Shown here: positions 16,088 to 23,517 of the stretch, in pieces
Numbering within the stretch: the stretch's first letter is position 1
Layout: every line of letters starts with the position of its first letter
NCBI GenBank assembly: GCA_964423085.1
Contig: CAYRDB010000005.1
Span: 1 to 37,077 of the forward strand
DNA length: 37,077 nucleotides
Direction of reading: 5' to 3'
Source: JAUWZS01 sp964423085
GTDB lineage: Archaea; Aenigmatarchaeota; Aenigmatarchaeia; CG10238-14; SCSR01
The notes under the pieces: generated by a model
Seen by the model: only the letters and a program-made list of their open reading frames with translations
Databases searched by the model: none
What the model was told of the DNA's origin: nothing
Program-made: the position numbers and the translations under genes

Positions 16088-16207
16088 ATGGAGCACTGCC
16101 CTGAATGCGACAACATGGTTGTACAAAGAACCAAGGAGAAAATATGCATAAAATGCGGCCTTGTTACAGGAAAGAGCTTCTTTTCAGGAAGGCGTCTGCT
16201 AATATGA
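16088..16207 (+). CDS. 39-aa zinc-ribbon miniprotein
   Basis: The frame reads MEHCPECDNMVVQRTKEK and continues ICIKCGLVTG before a short basic end. The CPEC...CIKC arrangement is the N-terminal zinc ribbon seen in transcription factors such as TFIIB/TFB or RPB9/TFS, but the rest of those proteins is absent, so this may be a free-standing ribbon of unknown partner. It converges on hisS with an 18-bp gap. The two correctly spaced CxxC knuckles support coding. Confidence 0.6.
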   Translation: MEHCPECDNMVVQRTKEKICIKCGLVTGKSFFSGRRLLI

Positions 16208-16225
16208 TGTCTGCGTGAAATTAAG

Positions 16226-17518
16226 CTAAAATTTCCTCTTTGCCAGTGATTTTAACCTATTTGATATTTCACCAATCGTGAGCTTGTCCTCGAATTTCAT
16301 TTTCATATTCTTCAAAACATACTTGCCTTCCTTGATTTCATTCTCGCCCACAATCACCACATAGTCTGCCCCGATTGAGTTCGCATATTCTAGCTGCTTT
16401 GCGAGCTTCCTATCCGACACCTCAGACTCGCATTCAATCCCATTCAACTTCCTTATTTTTCTAGATATCTTCAGCGCCTCCTTCATGAGCTTTTTGTCGG
16501 TTACGGCCACAAAGACCTTAACATCACTTCCAAGCTTTTCGAACATGTTCGCGTTCTTCATGACATCGAATATCCTGCTCACGCCTATTGATATGCCCGT
16601 TGCAGCCATATCAGAGCCCCCGACGTTCCTGATTAGGTTGTCGTACCTTCCGCCTCCTCCGCAGCTCACGCCAACACCCATTTCAATCTCGAAAACAGGC
16701 CCGGTATAATAATCCAGTCCCCTCACGACAGATAGGTCTATTTTTATGCGCTTGGCAATCCCGAATCCCTTCGAATATTCGAATATTTCCTCCAACTCTC
16801 TGAGGCCTTCGCTGTCGCCGTACTTGGTCTTAACCTTTTTCAGAATCGAGCTGCTTCCTCCGGAAATCTTCAGGAACTTTATAATCGCGGAAACTGCTTT
16901 CTTGTCCAGAATCTTTTCCAGGTCCTCTCTGACTCCGTTCTCGCCTATCTTGTCCTTTTTGTCCACTATCCTGAGAACATCCTTTATTTTGTCGCCGGCC
17001 TGCTCGGAAAAAACACTCTGAATGAGCTTTCTGCTGTTGAGCCTGACGTAAAAGTCTTGGAACCCCAGCCTTTCTAGGCACTCGCACACCACCGCTATGC
17101 ATTCTGCGTCAGCCGCCATAGACTGGCTGCCTATTATGTCAATGTCTGTCTGCCAGAACTCCCTATATCTCATGGCTTGCGGGTTGTCGTATCTCCACAC
17201 AGTACCCAGCGCGTACCTTTTGAAAGGCTTTGGAATCTGAGGATTGGACGCCACAACCCTGACAAGAGGCATGGTAAGATCGAATCTGAGTCCCAATTCG
17301 CGGTTTGACTTGTCCTTGAAATAGTAAATGTCGTCTTTCACACCCTCACCCAGCCCGCCTTTGGCTGACAAAAGCCCGAAATCCTCGAAAGCCGGGGTAA
17401 ACAGCGGAGAGAAACCGTACGTCTTGAAAACCGATCGTATAACATCTATCACTTTCTGGAGGTTTTCAGCGTCCTCCTGTATGTAGTCTCTCGTCCCCTT
17501 TGGCGTCTGGAACTTCAT
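16226..17518 (-). CDS. hisS: Histidyl-tRNA synthetase
   Basis: A class II synthetase that charges tRNA-His. The N-terminus FQTPKGTRDY and motif 2 (TVWRYDNPQAMRYREFWQTD) are diagnostic. The His-specific loops RGLDYYTGPVFEIE and CGGGGRYDNL are present, as is motif 3 ATGISIGVSRI. The C-terminal anticodon-binding domain begins near DVKVFVAVTDKK. The length of 430 residues is normal. A Shine-Dalgarno AGGAG lies 7 nt before the ATG. The MBF1-like gene is 66 bp upstream on the same strand and is probably cotranscribed. Confidence 0.97.
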   Translation of the reverse strand: MKFQTPKGTRDYIQEDAENLQKVIDVIRSVFKTYGFSPLFTPAFEDFGLLSAKGGLGEGVKDDIYYFKDKSNRELGLRFDLTMPLVRVVASNPQIPKPFKRYALGTVWRYDNPQAMRYREFWQTDIDIIGSQSMAADAECIAVVCECLERLGFQDFYVRLNSRKLIQSVFSEQAGDKIKDVLRIVDKKDKIGENGVREDLEKILDKKAVSAIIKFLKISGGSSSILKKVKTKYGDSEGLRELEEIFEYSKGFGIAKRIKIDLSVVRGLDYYTGPVFEIEMGVGVSCGGGGRYDNLIRNVGGSDMAATGISIGVSRIFDVMKNANMFEKLGSDVKVFVAVTDKKLMKEALKISRKIRKLNGIECESEVSDRKLAKQLEYANSIGADYVVIVGENEIKEGKYVLKNMKMKFEDKLTIGEISNRLKSLAKRKF

Positions 17519-17525
17519 TTCGAAT

Positions 17526-17530
17526 CTCCT
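17526..17530 (-). promoter_or_regulatory. Shine-Dalgarno site of hisS
   Basis: AGGAG on the minus strand, 7 nt before the hisS ATG, supports translation from an internal position of a longer transcript. Confidence 0.6.
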
Positions 17531-17584
17531 GCCTACTTCTTCATACGTTTCGTCAGATTTTATTAATTGCGGAATCTTCCAGAA

Positions 17585-17944
17585 TCAGTCGCTAAGGTTG
17601 ACTTCCAGATAACGCTCTATTCTTTTGACCAGTTCGATATCAGGTGTCATCTCGTTGTTTTCTATCCTCTTTATCACAGACTCTCGTTCTCCGATGTCCC
17701 TGGCAAAGTCCTCCCTGCTTATTTTTTTATCCTCTCTGGCCTTTTTTATCCTCGTTCCATAGTCCGAAGCCAAATCTTCGCTCTCAAGCTCGGACATTGG
17801 CATAGGTTTTTCCCTTTTTTTGAGAACCTTCTTTTCAGGTTCCTGGCCGAACTTTACGCAGTTTAGACAGACCTTTACAGGACTTCCTTCAACCATTATC
17901 TCAGTCAGAGATCCTACAGACTTTCCGCACAGTTCACATTCCAT
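17585..17944 (-). CDS. MBF1-like protein (zinc ribbon + XRE-type HTH)
   Basis: The 119-residue protein has an N-terminal zinc ribbon (CELCG ... CLNCVKFG) and a C-terminal Cro/XRE helix-turn-helix (DYGTRIKKAREDKKISREDF through SVIKRIENNEMTPDIELVKR), the layout of archaeal multiprotein bridging factor 1. It is shorter than the usual 150-165 residues because the linker is compact. MBF1 is linked to translation and stalled ribosomes in archaea and eukaryotes, in keeping with its place ahead of hisS. The ATG at the Cys-ribbon start is preferred over an upstream GTG; GGGGTG lies 6 nt before it. Confidence 0.88.
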   Translation of the reverse strand: MECELCGKSVGSLTEIMVEGSPVKVCLNCVKFGQEPEKKVLKKREKPMPMSELESEDLASDYGTRIKKAREDKKISREDFARDIGERESVIKRIENNEMTPDIELVKRIERYLEVNLSD

Positions 17945-18122
17945 CAAAAACACCCCGCGAAGTTTTTAGAATTATACCTAAGAGCTTGAAATAACCCACA
18001 AATAGACTCTTGCTCACTCATCTTTTCCACCCAAACAGGGTAGCATGCATCAATGTATTGAATAATGACTGTTGTTCAGAAGATTTAAGCTTTGGGCTTT
18101 TGGTTGGCGTATTCCGAATCGA

Positions 18123-18130
18123 TTTAAATA
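18123..18130 (+). promoter_or_regulatory. TATA box of ileS
   Basis: TTTAAATA lies about 56 bp before the ileS ATG and predicts a leader of roughly 30 nt. The rest of the 238-bp spacer between the MBF1-like gene and ileS shows no gene. Confidence 0.5.
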
Positions 18131-18182
18131 ATTGTCTTGCTGATTACTTTAAAATCCGCGAAGCCAAATTAATAGTGGTGGC

Positions 18183-21059
18183 ATGAGCGACAACTCCAAA
18201 GACGTTGAAGTCAGAATAGCCGAGTTCTGGGCCAAGAACGGCATATACGAGAAGGCTAAAGCTGGTAGGAAAGGATCCAAAAAATTCTTCTTCCTTGACG
18301 GTCCTCCTTATGCGACAGGCAGCATACATGTTGGCACAGCCATGAACAAGGTTCTCAAAGACTTTTACATGCGCTTCTTCAGGATGAAAGGGTTCGACGT
18401 CTGGGACCAGCCCGGTTGGGACACTCACGGTGTGCCCATAGAGAACAAAGTGGAGAGGCTTTTGGAGTTCAAATCCAAGAACGACATCGAAAAATACGGC
18501 GTGGACAAGTTTATAGTAAAGTGCAAGGAGTTCGCGACAAGGTTCATAGGATTGATGGGAGACCAGTTCAGGAACATAGGGGTGTGGATGGACTGGGAAA
18601 ATCCGTACATGACACTCACCAACGAGTACATAGAGGGCGCGTGGTTCACTTTCAAGAAAGCATTCGAAAAAGGATATCTTTTCCAGGACAGCTATTCGGT
18701 CCACGTGTGTCCGCACTGCGAGACTGTAGTCGCGTACAATGAGATAGAGTACAAGAAGGTCGAAGACACTTCTATATACGTAAAGTTCAAAGTGAGAGGC
18801 AAAGACGAATATGTTGTCATATGGACTACCACTCCTTGGACGCTGCCGTCCAACACCGGCGTGATGGCAAACCCGAAGGCCGACTATGTAAGATTGAAAG
18901 CGGGAAGCGATGTCCTGATAGTCGGAAAGGCCCTTGTGGAAAAGCTGATGCCAAAGTTCGGCATAGACGATTACGAGATATTGGACACTTTTCCAGGAAA
19001 GAAGCTGGAAGGTCTTGAGTACGAGCATCCGCTTGAGGACATATTTGAATTCCAGAAGAATCTGGAGAACGCCCATCGTGTTGTCCTGTCCGACCAGTTT
19101 GTCACTCTTGACGACGGTACCGGACTTGTGCACACAGCACCCGGGCACGGGCAGGAAGACTACAAAGTGGGCAAGGAGAGCGGGCTTCCTATAGTGAATC
19201 CGATACTAATGAACGGCACCTTTGGAAAAGGCAGCGGCAAGTACGAGGGCGTGTTCGCGAAAAAAGCGGACAGGATGATTATAGAAGAACTTAGGCAGAG
19301 GGGTCTGCTAATGGCAGAGGAACCAATAAAGCACGACTATCCGATGTGCTGGAGGTGCAGCAGCCCGCTTTTGATGATGGCAGTCCCGCAGTGGTTCTTC
19401 CGCGTGACCAGCATACGCGAACAGATGATAAAGGAGAACAAAAATATAAAATGGATTCCCGAGTGGGCCGGGCAGAGGTTCAATAACTGGCTTGAGAACC
19501 TGAGCGACTGGCCGATATCAAGGCAGAGGTACTGGGGCATACCTTTGCCCATATGGGTGTGCGGAGATTGCAAAAAAGTGAAAGTGGTCGGCTCTAGGAA
19601 GGAATTGCCAGAGGTTCCAGACGATTTGCACAAACCTCACATAGACAAGATAGTTTTCGATTGCGAATGTGGAGGAAATATGAAGAGGGTGCCCGACGTG
19701 CTTGATGTCTGGTTTGATTCTGGGGTATCATCGTGGGCATCGCTTGGTTATCCTGGAAATTCCGAAAAGTTCGAAAAAATGTGGCCAGCGGACTTTGTTT
19801 TGGAGGGGCCCGACCAGATTAGAGGGTGGTGGAATTCCTCAATGATAAACAGCATCATGACATTTGGAAAAAGGCCGTTCAACAGCGTGCTTTTTCACGG
19901 ATTCTTCTTGGACGAGCATGGAGTGAAGATGAGCAAGAGCAGGGGTAACGTGGTTACTGTTGAAGACGCGGTGGATAAAACTGGTAGGGACGTACTTAGG
20001 TTCTACTACCTTTCAAGACCTGTGTGGGACGATACATACTTCAAGCTGAAGGACTTGGAGGAGCTGTCCAAATCTTTCATTGTTGTGAAGAACACATTCC
20101 ATTTCGTTAAGACATATGTTCCGGATGCCCCAAAAACCAAGCCAAGGTCTCTCATGCCAGAAGACAAGTGGCTGCTTTCTAGGCTGAACTCTGTAATATC
20201 CGAATGCACAGAGTCTTGCGAAAGCAAGATTTCAAACAAGGCGACTGAATCTGTTATGAACTTTATAATGAACGATTTTTCGAGATGGTACATCAAGATT
20301 GTAAGGGACAGGGTGTGGCCTGAGTATGACGGCAAGGACAAGGCAGCGGCTTTCTACACGCTATACACAGCGGTGCGCTCGCTCGCATGCCTTCTAGCTC
20401 CTATGTGTCCGTACCTAGCTGAGAATGTGTATCAGGATATTGCGCTCAAGCTTGGAAGCGGCAAGGAGTCTGTTCATCTGGAAGACTGGCCTGTTGCAGA
20501 CAAGAAGATGATTGACGCTGATTTGGAAAGGGATATGGAGTTTGTTAAACAGATAGTGGAGATGTCCAATGCAGCCAGACAGCAGGCTGACATCAAGCTT
20601 AGGTGGCCAGTCGGTTCTGTTGTCATTGTGCCTAAATCAGCCAAAGGAATCGAGAGCGCGGTAAAAGAGCTTAACAGCGTGCTGGTAAGGATGTGCAACG
20701 CCAAGTCGGTCGAGGTCGCCAAGTCTGTGGAAGGGAATTTTGCAAAGTCCGAGTCTGTCGGCTTTGACGTTTTCGTGAACACTGAGATGGATAAAGACCT
20801 GATGGAAGACGCGCTTTTCCGTGAGCTTGTAAGGAAGGTGCAGAGCATGAGAAAATCCGGCAAGTTCCAGGTGGCTGACAGGATAGCACTCCATCTTTCA
20901 TGCGACGATTCGACTTTGAAAGTTCTTGAAAAGAGGAAGGAAGAGTTGATGAAAGAAGTCGGCGCGTCCACTGTCGAATTCAGCGGCGCGTGCAAGTCTT
21001 ACAAGGACGTCCTAGAGTTCAAGGGAGTTAATGTGCACATATCTTTCGACAAGGACTAG
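18183..21059 (+). CDS. ileS: Isoleucyl-tRNA synthetase
   Basis: A class I synthetase for tRNA-Ile. The HIGH-type signature is GSIHVGTA (H49-T52) and the KMSKS loop is KMSKSRGN near residue 582. The CP1 editing domain is present with WTTTPWTLPSN and HTAPGHGQEDY. DGPPYATG and the DTHGVPIE segment mark IleRS, and the overall style is that of the archaeal/eukaryotic clade. At 958 residues it is somewhat shorter than many archaeal enzymes, mainly at the C-terminus. It has its own promoter. It converges on the SpoIIM-family gene with only 2 bp between them. Confidence 0.97.
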   Translation: MSDNSKDVEVRIAEFWAKNGIYEKAKAGRKGSKKFFFLDGPPYATGSIHVGTAMNKVLKDFYMRFFRMKGFDVWDQPGWDTHGVPIENKVERLLEFKSKNDIEKYGVDKFIVKCKEFATRFIGLMGDQFRNIGVWMDWENPYMTLTNEYIEGAWFTFKKAFEKGYLFQDSYSVHVCPHCETVVAYNEIEYKKVEDTSIYVKFKVRGKDEYVVIWTTTPWTLPSNTGVMANPKADYVRLKAGSDVLIVGKALVEKLMPKFGIDDYEILDTFPGKKLEGLEYEHPLEDIFEFQKNLENAHRVVLSDQFVTLDDGTGLVHTAPGHGQEDYKVGKESGLPIVNPILMNGTFGKGSGKYEGVFAKKADRMIIEELRQRGLLMAEEPIKHDYPMCWRCSSPLLMMAVPQWFFRVTSIREQMIKENKNIKWIPEWAGQRFNNWLENLSDWPISRQRYWGIPLPIWVCGDCKKVKVVGSRKELPEVPDDLHKPHIDKIVFDCECGGNMKRVPDVLDVWFDSGVSSWASLGYPGNSEKFEKMWPADFVLEGPDQIRGWWNSSMINSIMTFGKRPFNSVLFHGFFLDEHGVKMSKSRGNVVTVEDAVDKTGRDVLRFYYLSRPVWDDTYFKLKDLEELSKSFIVVKNTFHFVKTYVPDAPKTKPRSLMPEDKWLLSRLNSVISECTESCESKISNKATESVMNFIMNDFSRWYIKIVRDRVWPEYDGKDKAAAFYTLYTAVRSLACLLAPMCPYLAENVYQDIALKLGSGKESVHLEDWPVADKKMIDADLERDMEFVKQIVEMSNAARQQADIKLRWPVGSVVIVPKSAKGIESAVKELNSVLVRMCNAKSVEVAKSVEGNFAKSESVGFDVFVNTEMDKDLMEDALFRELVRKVQSMRKSGKFQVADRIALHLSCDDSTLKVLEKRKEELMKEVGASTVEFSGACKSYKDVLEFKGVNVHISFDKD

Positions 21060-21061
21060 TC

Positions 21062-21748
21062 CTATATCAATGTCGAAAGCAGCGATTCTACCATACCACT
21101 GAAAACGATAAGGGTCGCTATTATAATCAGAATGTAAAAAGTGGCTTTGCTCCTGAGTATGCTCTTGCCCACCTTTATCGCCTTCTCGCTCTGTCCTTTC
21201 ATCACATATGGCTTGATGGCGTTGATTGACGCAATCCCCAGAGAGCATGCGAGAGTGAGCGCGAGTATCTCGTTTATTCCATGCGGTATCATAAGAACAA
21301 CAGCCGAAGTGAATGACTCAATCCCGTATGCAAGATAAATGTAAGACGCGAACATTGCAATCAGGAATCCGTTAAGAACCATCGCTCCGATTGGAACAAT
21401 GTATAGTCCGAACATGGTCATTTTTGGCGGCTCGCGGAATCTCTTGAATTTCCTTATCATAAGCGGCTTTCTAGATATCTGCACGAGTATGAACACTGAA
21501 GCTCCTATCACAACCAGCATGACTGCTAGATTGTTTAAAATGAACCAGAGCGCGTTCCAGTCTCCTCCGCCAAGCTCTATACCCAATAGCAGCCTCTTGC
21601 TCCACATGTTCAGCAAAGCCTCCAGCGAACTCCTGTCTGCTGCGAACATAATATATCCGAAAGCCAGTCCCGCTATAGAACCTAATATATAGTAAAGGAA
21701 AACTTTAGGCGTCTCCCTCAGTACTCTCGAGAGGCTGAAACCTTTCAT
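21062..21748 (-). CDS. SpoIIM-family (DUF95/COG1300) membrane protein, copy 1
   Basis: The 228-residue protein has about five to six transmembrane helices and the family signature around VLMIPHGINEILALTLACSLG (Pro-His-Gly ... Glu inside a membrane helix), preceded by NNLAVMLVVIGAS. Stage II sporulation M-like proteins are widespread in non-sporulating prokaryotes; their role in archaea is unknown, with membrane remodelling or transport suggested. It is divergent from the OB-fold/TctA pair. A second family member starts at 26981. The stop lies 2 bp from the convergent ileS stop. Confidence 0.85.
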   Translation of the reverse strand: MKGFSLSRVLRETPKVFLYYILGSIAGLAFGYIMFAADRSSLEALLNMWSKRLLLGIELGGGDWNALWFILNNLAVMLVVIGASVFILVQISRKPLMIRKFKRFREPPKMTMFGLYIVPIGAMVLNGFLIAMFASYIYLAYGIESFTSAVVLMIPHGINEILALTLACSLGIASINAIKPYVMKGQSEKAIKVGKSILRSKATFYILIIIATLIVFSGMVESLLSTLI

Positions 21749-21776
21749 TATAAGAAATTGTCATTTGGTGCTTAAA

Positions 21777-21794
21777 ACAACCACTAGCGGTTGT
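21777..21794. promoter_or_regulatory. Inverted repeat between divergent genes
   Basis: ACAACC-ACTAGC-GGTTGT has perfect 6-bp arms. It lies in the 84-bp spacer between the SpoIIM-family and OB-fold genes, just upstream of a TTTTAAG box that fits the SpoIIM start. It is a possible operator; this is weak evidence on its own. Confidence 0.3.
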
Positions 21795-21832
21795 GGGTGC
21801 AGATTTTCCCTCCGGCACGCCACTATCTTTTC

Positions 21833-22234
21833 ATGGTCAACAAGTTGGTATATGTTTGCGTCGCAGCTTCCGCTGTCGGGCTGGCGTCGATATACATTCT
21901 AGCGACAATGATGGAGGCTGAGCCGACAAGGATAGCTGATATAGATTTCGAGATGGTCGGAATGTCAGTCAAAACTGCCGGCTACATAGCATACCGGACA
22001 GACCATAAGGACGGGCACATATTCCTCACCATAGAGGACGGCGACTCGAAGATACAGGTGCCCCTTTTCTCAGGATTCGTTTCCACTTACGACAGGGAGA
22101 ACAGCCAGCTCGCAAGCTCCAGGGATTTGAGAAGGGGCGCTCTCATTGAGGTGGAGGGACTGGTCGGCGAGTATAAGGGCCAGCTTCAGGTTGTTCCGAG
22201 GAAGGCCGACGACATCAAGATACTTTACGACTGA
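21833..22234 (+). CDS. Membrane-anchored OB-fold protein
   Basis: The 133-residue protein has an N-terminal hydrophobic anchor (about residues 4-25) followed by a single OB-fold: GMSVKTAGYIAYRTDHKDGH as the first strands, then IFLTIEDGDSKIQVPLF and ALIEVEGLVGEYKGQLQVVP. The strand pattern resembles nucleic-acid-binding OB domains (tRNA-anti-codon/ssDNA type). With one N-terminal anchor the domain would most simply face outside. The ATG is preferred over an upstream TTG that would put charged residues and prolines before the anchor. Its stop is 5 bp before the TctA-like permease, so the two are a transcriptional pair. Confidence 0.72.
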   Translation: MVNKLVYVCVAASAVGLASIYILATMMEAEPTRIADIDFEMVGMSVKTAGYIAYRTDHKDGHIFLTIEDGDSKIQVPLFSGFVSTYDRENSQLASSRDLRRGALIEVEGLVGEYKGQLQVVPRKADDIKILYD

Positions 22235-22239
22235 TCGGT

Positions 22240-23478
22240 ATGCTGACAATGCTGGCGTTCATAGCTCTGGGAATATGCATAGGAATTTTTGCAGGTCTCT
22301 GCCCTGGTATGCACATAAACACGACAATACCGCTACTGCTTTCATTTTCCGTGTTCATAGAAGACCCTCTTTGCATAGCTGCGCTGATAATATCGGTCTC
22401 GGTCACCGAGATGTTTGTTGACCAGGTGCCTGCAATATTCCTCGGTTCTCCAGACGCAGACACAGCGCTATGCGTTCTTCCCGGTCACAGGCTTTTGTTC
22501 GAAGGACGCGGGTACGAAGCGATAAAGCTGACCGTGGTAGGAGGGCTTGGAGCGCTCTTCACAAGCCTAGCAGTGGTTTCGTTCGCGTCCGCATGGTTCG
22601 AGGTAATCTACGACTTCACCAGGCCTTACATACACTTTGTAATCATAGGCATAGTGCTGTTTATGATAGTTTCTGAAAGGGCTCCGAAGAAGATTGGAGC
22701 TGCTGCTATAGTGATAGCTGTCACAGGACTTTTGGGTATTCTATCCCTAAACTCGTCTATAGTAGTCCAGCAGAACGTTCTATTCCCGGTGCTGACAGGG
22801 CTATTCGGACTTAGCGGAATGATTGTGAGCTTCTCCGAGAGGTCGAGCATACCGGAGCAGGGAAGCGAGAACGGGCTCAAGATAGGAAGGAAGGAGCTTG
22901 TAAAGTCTGTCGCGCTCGCGTCGGTTGCCGGAATAGTGGTTGGATTTCTTCCAGCTGTGGGCGTGTCAGAAGCTGCTGTGATGACGCAGTACATAGGCGG
23001 CTCTTCGTCCGCGCGCGGATTCCTTGTTACCACAGCTGGTATAAACGTGGCAAATGACGCTTTCTCCTTGGTCAGCCTTTACCTGCTAGGAAACCCCAGG
23101 TCAGGCGCGAGCGTGGCCATACAGCGGGTGCTTGGAGAGCCTACGTTCATGGAGACTGTGCTGCTGGTGTGTGTTATAATTTTCGTGGCTGGTATAGCAG
23201 CTGTCATAACCCTTTTCCTAGGCAGGAAGATACCAAAAATGCTGGCCAGGCTGAACTACAAGATGCTGACTGTTGTAGTGATGATTTTCATAATATCTCT
23301 TGTCGCAGTGATGACCGGGCCGTTTGGATTGGTGATACTATTTGCTTCAACATCAATCGGCCTCTTGTGCGCATATCTCGAAGTCAGGCGGTCGCACTGC
23401 ATGGGCGTTCTGCTCATACCGACCATACTTTTCTTCCTTGACATGAATCCGACTGTAATCTCATTCCTGGGCATATGA
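22240..23478 (+). CDS. TctA-like (COG1784/DUF112-type) polytopic membrane protein
   Basis: The 412-residue protein has about ten to eleven hydrophobic helices in two related halves, each starting with a Gly/Pro motif: GLCPGMHINT near residue 20 and GFLPAVGVSEAAVMTQY near residue 235. This is the plan of the tripartite tricarboxylate transporter large subunit TctA and of its archaeal relatives. No periplasmic binding protein (TctC) or small subunit (TctB) is nearby; the neighbour is the membrane-anchored OB-fold protein 5 bp upstream. The substrate is unknown, and the tricarboxylate name should not be transferred. Confidence 0.82.
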   Translation: MLTMLAFIALGICIGIFAGLCPGMHINTTIPLLLSFSVFIEDPLCIAALIISVSVTEMFVDQVPAIFLGSPDADTALCVLPGHRLLFEGRGYEAIKLTVVGGLGALFTSLAVVSFASAWFEVIYDFTRPYIHFVIIGIVLFMIVSERAPKKIGAAAIVIAVTGLLGILSLNSSIVVQQNVLFPVLTGLFGLSGMIVSFSERSSIPEQGSENGLKIGRKELVKSVALASVAGIVVGFLPAVGVSEAAVMTQYIGGSSSARGFLVTTAGINVANDAFSLVSLYLLGNPRSGASVAIQRVLGEPTFMETVLLVCVIIFVAGIAAVITLFLGRKIPKMLARLNYKMLTVVVMIFIISLVAVMTGPFGLVILFASTSIGLLCAYLEVRRSHCMGVLLIPTILFFLDMNPTVISFLGI

Positions 23479-23517
23479 AAGGAAAACCTATTTTCTCATA
23501 AAGCTTAATGAATAATA

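Noticed and set aside
18144..19148. 334-residue open frame antisense to ileS
   Set aside because: It lies wholly opposite a certain synthetase frame, has no family motifs, and its His/Val/Leu-rich composition is that of a reversed coding strand.
22240..23478. Annotation as a tricarboxylate transporter
   Set aside because: No TctB or TctC partner is present and the neighbour is an OB-fold protein, so the substrate name is unsupported.
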